Shown here: positions 16,154 to 23,112 of the stretch, in pieces | Numbering within the stretch: the stretch's first letter is position 1 | Layout: every line of letters starts with the position of its first letter | Source: Candidatus Desulfatifera sulfidica | GTDB lineage: Bacteria; Desulfobacterota; Desulfobulbia; Desulfobulbales; Desulfocapsaceae | Reading direction: 5' to 3' | Length of the DNA stretch: 32,773 nt | NCBI GenBank assembly: GCA_014381505.1 | Contig: JACNLK010000031.1 | Coordinates: 1-32,773, forward strand | Made by a program: the position numbers and the translations under genes | Notes under the pieces: generated by a model | Told to the model about the DNA's origin: nothing | The model's input: only the letters and a program-made list of their open reading frames with translations | Databases searched by the model: none

Positions 16154-16545
16154 TCTTTTTTCCCTTTCTTCTTGCCTTTATTTTTTTTGAGCTTTTGTGG
16201 AACATCACCTTTAACTGCAACACGCCAAGGACCATCAAAACGTGGCGCAACAAGCCAAGCCCCTTTCGGTGAAATGCGGGAATACAATCCGTTATGAAAA
16301 TAAATGCCCGGGAATTTCACAACAAGATAAGCTCCCAGCCCAGCATCAAACTTTAAATCAACACCATGGTGATGTTTTTGGCGATATCCATGGGCCGGTG
16401 CGTGCGGTGGCGGACCTTGTTTTTTATAGGGCTTTTGCTTGACATACCGATCCCCAGGAATATAAATGGATGTACCGGCTCCGACACATCCGGAAAGAAA
16501 AAATGAACTCAAAAAAAGTACGCTGATTAGTTTTACCCAACTCAT
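16138..16545 (-). CDS. Small lipoprotein with His-rich middle and lysine-rich tail
   Basis: 135 aa from the ATG at 16545, chosen because AAAGGAGG lies 7 nt before it; the longer frame from 16578 lacks such a site. The signal peptide ends in the lipobox FLSGC (Cys20). A GYRQKHHHGVD stretch follows, then a repeat-like core with FHNGLYSR, GAWLV and GPWRVAV, of the kind seen in small envelope proteins of unknown function. The tail KLKKNKGKKKGKKDKKNR is almost pure lysine and could bind nucleic acid, peptidoglycan or LPS. I do not recognise a named family and give no function. Confidence 0.75.
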   Translation of the reverse strand: MSWVKLISVLFLSSFFLSGCVGAGTSIYIPGDRYVKQKPYKKQGPPPHAPAHGYRQKHHHGVDLKFDAGLGAYLVVKFPGIYFHNGLYSRISPKGAWLVAPRFDGPWRVAVKGDVPQKLKKNKGKKKGKKDKKNR

Positions 16546-16722
16546 AATATCCTCCTTTTTATAAAAAAAATCGTTCACTTATTTTTTTTCGCGGCTCGAA
16601 CATCTTCTTGAGAAGAAAAACAACCTTCACACCCCTGGGCAAGCAAAAAAGATCTGTTTCCGGACCATCTTACTAGAATAAAACTGCCTCAACAGGAAAC
16701 ATCAGTATTAAGTGAACAGACA

Positions 16723-16733
16723 GTCACTGTGAC
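16723..16733. repeat. Perfect short palindrome after the methyltransferase gene
   Basis: GTCAC-T-GTGAC, 11 nt, six bases beyond the methyltransferase stop in the 194-nt gap before the lipoprotein gene. It may be an operator for the lipoprotein; no other element in this gap is convincing apart from the strong ribosome site. Confidence 0.25.
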
Positions 16734-16739
16734 ATACAC

Positions 16740-17363
16740 TCAGGTGACCTGATAGACACAAACCTTGCACTGAGAACCTTCCTGCTCAATATAATTTGCG
16801 GTATCAGCTTTGACACACTTCCACCGCCCCTCTTTTTCAAGGGCGCCCATTTTCAGGTGGTATTGGTCTTCGTCCCAAGCGGTATCACGCACAGTAAAGC
16901 ATATATATCCACCAGGTTTAGTAATTCTAAGTAACTCATTAAACGCTACTGGTCCTACATGTGCACAGGTGAATGTTCCAACACTGATTACAGCGTCGTA
17001 CTGATTGTCGGAGATATCCAGCGAAGCGGTTAAATCTGCTTGAGCGAGATCCCTGTAGACCTGTTTTTCATTCGCTTTTTCTAACATTTGGGGAGAATAA
17101 TCCAAGCCATCGATAATCCGATACCCCTTCTCACTTAGAAGTGCGCCAACCAGACCGGTTCCACAACCGGCATCGAGAATGACAATCTGCTTACCTTGGA
17201 GATGGGATTGAAATTCGTTAACGGCAATCGTCGGAGCGACATATCCCATTTCGTTGAGCAGATCATGATCATAAGCATCTGCCCAGTCACTGTAGGCTTC
17301 TTTCAGTTCGTCCTTGCTGGCTGCGCTTAAAACGCGATCATGAATTTCCTTACGATTACTCAT
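16740..17363 (-). CDS. Class I SAM-dependent methyltransferase
   Basis: 207-aa Rossmann-fold methyltransferase of the Methyltransf_11/25 type. Motif I is VILDAGCGTGLVG; the acidic motif is GLDYSPQML; later landmarks are YDAVISVGTFTCAHVG and ELLRITKPGGYICFTVRDTAWDED. The N-terminal YSDWADAYDHDLLNEMGY is typical of small-molecule enzymes. It lies downstream of the Pyr_excise-DUF1722 gene on the same strand with a 91-nt gap containing a hairpin (17433-17451). The substrate is unknown; TIGR01777-type clusters elsewhere contain cyclopropane or lipid methyltransferases, but this protein is too short and lacks their hallmarks. Confidence 0.85.
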   Translation of the reverse strand: MSNRKEIHDRVLSAASKDELKEAYSDWADAYDHDLLNEMGYVAPTIAVNEFQSHLQGKQIVILDAGCGTGLVGALLSEKGYRIIDGLDYSPQMLEKANEKQVYRDLAQADLTASLDISDNQYDAVISVGTFTCAHVGPVAFNELLRITKPGGYICFTVRDTAWDEDQYHLKMGALEKEGRWKCVKADTANYIEQEGSQCKVCVYQVT

Positions 17364-17432
17364 AATATCTTTGATTTTAAGAGGTTTTTAAAAAAACTTT
17401 GGTTCTGCTTAAATCAGTATTGAGGAAGCTTT

Positions 17433-17451
17433 CTGGAGCTCTAAACTCCAG
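17433..17451 (-). other. Intergenic hairpin after the Pyr_excise-DUF1722 gene
   Basis: CTGGAG-ctctaaa-CTCCAG directly after the stop codon on the minus strand. No T-run follows, so it may protect or pause the transcript rather than end it. Confidence 0.3.
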
Positions 17452-17454
17452 TGT

Positions 17455-18138
17455 TTAGTTACACCACAACTTTAATTCACCAAGGGCAGTGGAGCCAAGC
17501 AGATACTCGACATTATACTTCAACGACTTCTCCTGAATTTCCTGAAGCAATTCACCACTTGTTAATTCATGAGGATCAACCGACGAATAATTATCAACAT
17601 ATCCCCACATGTGGGAGACGGCATTTGCAAGACGTCCAGAAGTTGGCGAAGTACGCATAAGCAACACTAATTTTTCAGATAAGTCATCGAATGAAATCTC
17701 TCCAGACGCTACCAACTGCCCGATACTTTTACAGGTAGCAGGGTCTCTGGCCATGACCGAATACTTATGAGAAGCCCATAATTCCTGAATATTTTTAGGC
17801 AAAGAAATACGCCCCTGGTTTTTTTCAATATACTTAACATGTAGCAGTCTGTACTGCACTGCAGGCTGATCAATAAAAATAAATGGCCACTCCAAATTGC
17901 TCTCAATCCTATCAAGTGGACTATAATGATTAAATCCTCTTAGTTTCATCTCTTCAACCAGTAACTCATGGCGAATTACCAAAGCAGGTAAATGAGAAAC
18001 CCAGCGCAATGTTTCGGGATGACGGGAATAACCAGATTTTCCTTGACTGATTATTGAATAAATACCGTGCAGTTCGCGATGTTCTCCTAAGAGACTCTGG
18101 GCATTTAAAAAACCTGAATCAATATCCCAAATCCGCAT
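17455..18138 (-). CDS. Pyrimidine-dimer glycosylase-like domain fused to DUF1722 (YbgA-like)
   Basis: 227 aa in two parts. Residues 1-75 (MRIWDI...LLGEHREL...RHPETLRW...RHELLVEEMKLRGF) match the T4 endonuclease V type Pyr_excise fold; R21 and E22 align with the catalytic arginine-glutamate of T4 DenV, though residue 2 is Arg, not the Thr nucleophile. Residues about 85-190 carry DUF1722 landmarks: LWASHKYSVMARDP and SGRLANAVSHMWGY. DUF1722 proteins usually sit beside DNA photolyase. The gene starts 11 nt after the epimerase stop. UV-damage repair is therefore the likely field, but activity of the N-terminal part is uncertain. Confidence 0.75.
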   Translation of the reverse strand: MRIWDIDSGFLNAQSLLGEHRELHGIYSIISQGKSGYSRHPETLRWVSHLPALVIRHELLVEEMKLRGFNHYSPLDRIESNLEWPFIFIDQPAVQYRLLHVKYIEKNQGRISLPKNIQELWASHKYSVMARDPATCKSIGQLVASGEISFDDLSEKLVLLMRTSPTSGRLANAVSHMWGYVDNYSSVDPHELTSGELLQEIQEKSLKYNVEYLLGSTALGELKLWCN

Positions 18139-18149
18139 AAATATCGTAA

Positions 18150-19022
18150 CTACGATTTCAAGCAGTCAGCAACTGCTTCTTCGATAGAAGGGAAATCAAA
18201 CTGAAAGCCGCTGTCCAGTAACCTTTGGGGAAGAACGGTCTGTCCGGAGGTGAGTACCTGCGCTCCCTCACCATAAAGCAAGCGTAAAACAAACTCTGGA
18301 ATCGGGAAAATGGTAGGTCGTGACAGGGCGCGGCCTAGTGTCTTGGTCAAGCCGAAATTAGTGGTAGGATGGGGGGCAGTCATATTATAGACACCCTCAT
18401 AAGTTGAATCATTAATGGCAGTCTCAACTGCCCGAATTAGATCTTTTATGTGGATCCAGGAAAAAGGCTGCATGCCATTGCCGATGGTTCCACCAAGCCC
18501 TAACTTAAATGGCAAAAGCATTTTCGCCAAGGCACCTCCACCTTGTCCGAGAACGACACCGAAACGAAAAATAGCTGTCCGGCAACCAAACTCTTTCGCT
18601 CTGAAGGCCTCCTGCTCCCAATCTCGAGTCAAGTGGCCCAGAAAATCATCGACATAAATATTGTCATCTTCAGTGTGGGTGCCTGTTGCAGAATAACAGC
18701 CAATGGCAGAAGTTGAGAGAAACAGATGAGGGGTCTTCTCCAATAATTTGCAGGCACTCACCAGCTTTCTGGTCAAGGTTACCCTGCTCTCGTAAATGAC
18801 TTTTTTATATTCCTCGGTCCAGCGGCTGATCACAGGAGCCCCGGCCAGGTTCACAATAACATCAGCTCCCTGCAGAAGTTTGGTAAGTTCCTCTGGTGGC
18901 AGGGCAAATTCATTACGGCCCAAGGCGAGTATTTCCCAGCCGTTCTTTTTGAATTTGTTACACATGTGAGAACCGACGAAACCATTGGCTCCACTCATTG
19001 CTATTAATTTTACATTTCCCAT
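18150..19022 (-). CDS. TIGR01777/SDR39U1-family NAD(P)-dependent epimerase
   Basis: 290-aa extended short-chain dehydrogenase. The nucleotide-binding motif SGANGFVGSHM lies near the N-terminus, GADVIVNLAGAPV follows, and the C-terminal DUF1731 segment (TSGQTVLPQRLLDSGFQFDFPSIEEAVADCL) is diagnostic of the TIGR01777 family (E. coli YfcH). The usual SDR active site region is ISRWTEEYKK...LFLSTSAIGCYSATG. Substrate unknown. First gene of a minus-strand operon with the Pyr_excise-DUF1722 fusion, a grouping known from photolyase-containing stress loci. Confidence 0.88.
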   Translation of the reverse strand: MGNVKLIAMSGANGFVGSHMCNKFKKNGWEILALGRNEFALPPEELTKLLQGADVIVNLAGAPVISRWTEEYKKVIYESRVTLTRKLVSACKLLEKTPHLFLSTSAIGCYSATGTHTEDDNIYVDDFLGHLTRDWEQEAFRAKEFGCRTAIFRFGVVLGQGGGALAKMLLPFKLGLGGTIGNGMQPFSWIHIKDLIRAVETAINDSTYEGVYNMTAPHPTTNFGLTKTLGRALSRPTIFPIPEFVLRLLYGEGAQVLTSGQTVLPQRLLDSGFQFDFPSIEEAVADCLKS

Positions 19023-19331
19023 GGTTTATATTACCCCATTTGATACTCTACCCGTTAACAGTTTTCATAATTAATGCATGATTAATCTGTGCCATATGAG
19101 GCAGGAACAGGGGCTGGGACATACGGCGCATGGGCTGGACTCCAGTAGCTCTCTGTGGTGCGTCAGTGTCACAGGGAGCGGTGTGTGCACAGATCCAGCA
19201 TCGAAACTGGAGGCGATCTGTGGGAGTCAGGGTGAGCCAGTAAGGCGGAGCGTGAGTGTAGCACGGAGTCTCAAAGATACACACCTGCCCTCTATATCAT
19301 ATGATTACAAGTGGGGACAAACAGCCACAAA
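19023..19331. other. Gene-free stretch with strong tandem hairpins (candidate structured RNA)
   Basis: No convincing ORF. GCTCTCTGTG (19148-19157) pairs with CACAGGGAGC (19170-19179) over ten positions with one G-U. Next to it CACAGATC (19188-19195) pairs with GATCTGTG (19215-19222), enclosing a CAG/CTG inner stem. The stretch is richer in G+C than its flanks, which fits a stable RNA. It is not tmRNA, SRP RNA or 6S RNA by any landmark I know. It also holds the upstream region of the epimerase operon. Confidence 0.35.
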
Positions 19332-19368
19332 CAAAAAAAGCCCTTACCTCGCAATGAGATAAGGGCTT
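19332..19368 (-). terminator. Intrinsic terminator after tRNA-Arg
   Basis: On the minus strand AAGCCCTTA-tCTC-attgc-GAGg-TAAGGGCTT followed by TTTTTTTG. A long GC-containing stem with a T-run ends the radical SAM/RNase E-G/tRNA transcript. Confidence 0.9.
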
Positions 19369-19376
19369 GATTTTAC

Positions 19377-19453
19377 TGGTACACCAGGAGCGATTCGAAC
19401 GCCCGACCTACGGATTCGTAGTCCGTTGCTCTATCCAGCTGAGCTACTGGTGC
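19377..19453 (-). tRNA. tRNA-Arg (anticodon ACG)
   Basis: The minus strand gives a full cloverleaf: acceptor GCACCAG/CTGGTGT, D stem GCTC/GAGC, anticodon stem ACGGA/TCCGT with loop CTACGAA (anticodon ACG), T stem GGGCG/CGCTC with TTCGAAT loop, and an encoded CCA. The first ten bases are also the end of the RNase E/G gene (CAC CAG TAG), so the mature tRNA must be cut from the mRNA of that nuclease or made from an internal promoter. Confidence 0.96.
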
Positions 19454-21729
19454 ATAACTTTCGTTGCGTCTATATAACCTACTTCCCCTTTTTCCTCAAG
19501 CCCATTTTCCTTCCTTGGGCCCTTTTTATCCTTATGAAAAATAACCTCATGATCCGCTGGTTTCATGCCCGGATCAGCGATAATCGTAACAGGTGTATGA
19601 TACTTGTCTTCCAGGCCCTGGAGCTCATGGCGTTTGTTATTCAGCAGGTACTGAGCCACATCCAATGGAAGTCGACACTCCACCTGCGCCACATGCTTAC
19701 GACTGGCACCGGTTTGAATCTGTCGCAGGTAGAAAAGTGCCAAAGTCTCAATTGAACGCACAGCACCACGCCCATTACAATGCTCACACACCCGATATGT
19801 CAGGGCCTCAATCGGAGCACCCAACTTCTGACGCGAGATCTGCATCAGGCCAAATTTAGATATTCGACTCATATCCACCTTGGCCTTATCTCTCTTCATC
19901 GCCACCTTGACTTGACGCTCAACCTCGCGAATATTCTTACTGCTGCGCATGTCAATGAAATCGACAACGACAAGACCGCCAAGATCTCTCAATCTCAATT
20001 GTCTGGCCAGTTCCGTTGCAGCCTCCATATTAGCAAGGAAGATCGCATCCTCAAAGCTCTTCCCCTTCCCTGTGGAACCAGAGTTGACATCGATTGCCAC
20101 CAAGGCCTCAGTGGGGTCAATAACAATAGAACCGCCCGATGGCAGGCTGACTTGGGACTGGTAAATCGATTCAATCTGATCTTCAACATTAAACTGGTTG
20201 AAAATCGGCCTTGCACCCTTATGCAGACGAACATTCACCTTCTGCTGCCTGGTGGGCAACATATCAACAAAATCGTTAACCTTTTCATAGGCAGCCAGAT
20301 CGTCAACCAGAATTTCCTTGATATCCGGATCAAAATTTTCACGCAAAAAACGCAGGACACAATCATGGTCCTGATAGATCAGGCCGACATCGTCCATAGT
20401 CTGCCCCTTCTTCTTAATCTCCTGCCATAGCCTCAGAAGATAACTCACGTCTTTATCGAGTACCGTCTTATTGATATCAACACTTGCAGTGCGTACGATC
20501 CAGCCAATACCTTCAGGGATATCAAGACCCTGCATAATCTCACGCAGTTCAGACCGTCGTCCCTCACCAGAGATCTTCCGCGAGATCCCCGATGAATCAG
20601 ACCCGGGCATCAGGACCACACTGCGACCTGGCAAGGAGAGATAGGTGGTCATATTGGCACCCTTGGTACTCACCTCTTCCTTGACCACCTGAACCAACAA
20701 CTCCTGACCCCGCTCAAGGACATCCTTGATGTTCAGTTTCTTCCACTGATGTTGCTCAATGAGTTTTTGGTTCTCTTCGCTGATCTCCTGTTTGTAATAT
20801 TCGGGATGGATTTCGTTAAAAGAGAGAAAACCGTTCTTTTCAGTGCCGTAATCAACAAAGGCAGCCTGAAGGTTAGGCTCAATGGCCACGATTCGGGCCT
20901 TGTAGATATTACTCTTGGTGTGCTCGCGACTAACGGTGGAGACAAAGATCGATTCGAGACGACCATCCTCAAGCAGGGCAATGCGGCACTCCTCAGGCTC
21001 CTCGGCATTAATCAGCAACTTAAGGGTCGGGCCCTTGACATCTTTTTTAACCGGAGCATCATCTGCCTTGGAAGCAGCAGAGCCTGCCGGTTCTTCCTGC
21101 TTTTTCACGGCTGGAACTTCGGCATCTACTTCTGCCGACTCAACCGCTGTCTTTTTACGGCGACCACGGCCGCGGCGCCCTCTCGGCCTTTTACCAGAGG
21201 CTTTTTTCGGCTCGCTCACACCAGATTCGGCATCAGTACCACTTTCAACCCCAGTGCCAGTCGATTGAGATGCATCCTCCTGTGTTACAGCTACGGACTC
21301 CTGAGAGGGGGAGACGGGGCCCTCTGAACTTCTTTCTTTTCCTCCGGCCTTCACCTGTTTTAGCTCTGCTGTCTCAGGCGATACCGGTGCCTGAGATACA
21401 GATACAGGCGACGCAACAATACTTGCCTCTTTATCGGTCGCTGCCTGTTTTTTAACCGGGGATTTTTTTCTAGCTGCTGGCTTTTTCTTCGCCGCCTGCT
21501 CTTTTGAAATGGAGGGTGCTTGCTCTGCAACAGCCTGCTTTTTAACGGCTGGTTTTTTCTTTGATGCAGCTTTTTTCTTCGCCGCTGTTTGCTGCTTGGC
21601 TACCGTTTTTTTGGCCTCGTCAGCCTCTTCTACCCGGCTTTTCCACCAAGCCCCGGTTGTTACCTTGCTCACAGTTTTCTGTTCGCCTGAACTCGCTTTC
21701 TTGCCAGTTTCTTTCTTTTCTTTTGTCAT
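19444..21729 (-). CDS. RNase E/G family endoribonuclease with long N-terminal extension
   Basis: Single-strand-specific endoribonuclease acting in rRNA, tRNA and mRNA processing; 761 aa from ATG 21729, chosen for its CAGGTGA ribosome site (the 21819 ATG has none). Residues 1 to about 240 are low-complexity Lys/Ala/Pro/Glu/Ser, with arginine-glycine-rich KRPRGRRGRGRRKK near 170. The S1 domain follows, then the catalytic core: D547 in AIDVNSG and D590 in VVDFIDM, spaced 43 as in E. coli D303/D346, and the Zn-link CEHC (C648/C651), again with E. coli spacing. The protein ends soon after the small domain, so there is no C-terminal degradosome scaffold. The stop codon lies inside tRNA-Arg. Confidence 0.93.
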   Translation of the reverse strand: MTKEKKETGKKASSGEQKTVSKVTTGAWWKSRVEEADEAKKTVAKQQTAAKKKAASKKKPAVKKQAVAEQAPSISKEQAAKKKPAARKKSPVKKQAATDKEASIVASPVSVSQAPVSPETAELKQVKAGGKERSSEGPVSPSQESVAVTQEDASQSTGTGVESGTDAESGVSEPKKASGKRPRGRRGRGRRKKTAVESAEVDAEVPAVKKQEEPAGSAASKADDAPVKKDVKGPTLKLLINAEEPEECRIALLEDGRLESIFVSTVSREHTKSNIYKARIVAIEPNLQAAFVDYGTEKNGFLSFNEIHPEYYKQEISEENQKLIEQHQWKKLNIKDVLERGQELLVQVVKEEVSTKGANMTTYLSLPGRSVVLMPGSDSSGISRKISGEGRRSELREIMQGLDIPEGIGWIVRTASVDINKTVLDKDVSYLLRLWQEIKKKGQTMDDVGLIYQDHDCVLRFLRENFDPDIKEILVDDLAAYEKVNDFVDMLPTRQQKVNVRLHKGARPIFNQFNVEDQIESIYQSQVSLPSGGSIVIDPTEALVAIDVNSGSTGKGKSFEDAIFLANMEAATELARQLRLRDLGGLVVVDFIDMRSSKNIREVERQVKVAMKRDKAKVDMSRISKFGLMQISRQKLGAPIEALTYRVCEHCNGRGAVRSIETLALFYLRQIQTGASRKHVAQVECRLPLDVAQYLLNNKRHELQGLEDKYHTPVTIIADPGMKPADHEVIFHKDKKGPRKENGLEEKGEVGYIDATKVMHQ

Positions 21730-21799
21730 TCTATTTTCACCTGCCTCGGCAGAAGGGCTATTTACTAAGCAAAGCCTCCTCTCCGGGCACATCTCGATA

Positions 21800-21826
21800 C
21801 CAGCAACGATCTTCATCAATCGCTGG
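21800..21826 (-). other. Leader hairpin upstream of the RNase E/G gene
   Basis: On the minus strand CCAGC-GAT...ATC-GTT-GCTGG can pair about 70 nt before the ATG at 21729. It may be a structural element in the leader; RNase E leaders in enterobacteria carry hairpins used for autoregulation, but the resemblance is only in position. Confidence 0.25.
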
Positions 21827-21936
21827 CATCATCAATTTTTCATGCCATCAAAGGGGCATATCCCGTGGACTACAGACTCAAAGGTTCCTGATACCTGCAA
21901 CCACCGCCAATTTTATCGACACACCCGGCTTGGCGT

Positions 21937-22893
21937 TTACTGATAGAATTCCCTGTTATTATGAATTCTCTTTTCAATTCTGCCAGCTGAAACCAGCATG
22001 TCGATACATTTCTTTGTCCGCTCTCTATTTCGAATATCCAGAGCTTTATCAATTTCTTCTATTGTACAAGGGCGCCGCTGAAGCATGGCTTCAATATCAT
22101 TGGCCAACTCATCAAGCAGCTCTTCCTTACGGCTGCCCTTCATCATATTGGTGCCCTGAAAATCTACTAAAATATCAATCTGCCCTTGATACTGCTCAGA
22201 GAGAATATCTTGCGCTTCATTCATTTTGGCCTGCGTCACCGGTCCAGCTGTGCTGTCCATGGGCGGCCGGGCCACTGTATTCAATTGAATCCGCTCAGGA
22301 TTAATTCGGGCCACCACATCACGTAGGGCCTGCAAATCCAAAAGACTGTCATTCATTCCACGGACAAGTAGAATTTCCAGCCAAATTTTCCCGTAAAACT
22401 CCTTCCTGAAGCAAATCAGGCCTTCAATCACCTCAGCGAGCTTGATACAGACCGCCGGCTGGTTGACTCGCTCAAAACTCTCCTGTCGAGCTGAATCCAA
22501 GGACGGAATGACAATATCTGCATTCTGCAAATCACGGCGCACTTGCGGATCAAAGAACAGAGTCCCGTTAGTCAGTACCGCAACCGGCTTATCACTGTTC
22601 GCCTTAATATGATCAATGATAGCACCAAGCCCCGAGTGAAGAGTTGGTTCACCCATGGCAGTCAACGTAAAAACATCAATGGGCTTGCCGCCCGCCTGAC
22701 TTGCCAGAACCTCGTCAATCTCGGCTATAATCTCTTCAGTCGGCACATACTCACGACGTTCACAGGTAGCCTCAGTGGTCGGGCCGACCTCACAGTAAAC
22801 ACAGTTAAACGTACAGATCTTAGGGGGCAGGAGGTCGATACCCAGAGAGTGTCCCAAACGTCTTGAATAAACGGGACCAAAGAGATATTTCAT
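21937..22893 (-). CDS. Radical SAM protein with C-terminal winged-helix-like domain
   Basis: 318 aa. The radical SAM cluster motif is C27-x3-C31-x2-C34 in ICTFNCVYCEVGP; further family landmarks are TLTAMGEPTLH and VLTNGTLF. The group resembles the COG0731 Fe-S oxidoreductases. The last 60 residues (CTIEEIDKALDIRNRERTKKCIDMLVSAGRIEKR) look like a winged helix. No substrate can be assigned. It precedes the RNase E/G gene on the same strand by about 207 nt from that gene's chosen start and diverges from lptD. Confidence 0.85.
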   Translation of the reverse strand: MKYLFGPVYSRRLGHSLGIDLLPPKICTFNCVYCEVGPTTEATCERREYVPTEEIIAEIDEVLASQAGGKPIDVFTLTAMGEPTLHSGLGAIIDHIKANSDKPVAVLTNGTLFFDPQVRRDLQNADIVIPSLDSARQESFERVNQPAVCIKLAEVIEGLICFRKEFYGKIWLEILLVRGMNDSLLDLQALRDVVARINPERIQLNTVARPPMDSTAGPVTQAKMNEAQDILSEQYQGQIDILVDFQGTNMMKGSRKEELLDELANDIEAMLQRRPCTIEEIDKALDIRNRERTKKCIDMLVSAGRIEKRIHNNREFYQ

Positions 22894-22975
22894 TCAACAG
22901 TCGCAGGTGCGATACAGGCAGGCTCAATCGTAGTCTTTAGAACCCTGGCCACAGACGTAACCAGAAGGCCTCTTT

Positions 22976-23018
22976 TTCCCAAAACGTCTTGTAAAAAAGC
23001 TGTCATTCTTTTTGGGAA
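22976..23018. repeat. Nine-base inverted repeat in the radical SAM/lptD divergent region
   Basis: TTCCCAAAA (22976-22984) and TTTTGGGAA (23010-23018) are exact complements separated by 25 nt, in the 219-nt gap between divergent genes. It could be an operator for a dimeric regulator with two half-sites. I see no clear promoter elements. Confidence 0.35.
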
Positions 23019-23112
23019 CACGGTACAATATTTCTTGAAAAATAAAACAATTTCCGAGAATTATCAAGGTAAATAATCAAATCTCCGACCAACCCCTGAT
23101 TCTCCACCACTC

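Noticed and set aside
19048-19284. Cys/Pro/Thr-rich ORF of 78 aa
   Set aside because: No ribosome site and no protein-like pattern; it overlaps the strong hairpins.
21730-21819. Upstream start (ATG 21819) for RNase E/G
   Set aside because: No ribosome site there, while ATG 21729 has CAGGTGA; the extra 30 residues are unlike the rest of the N-terminus.
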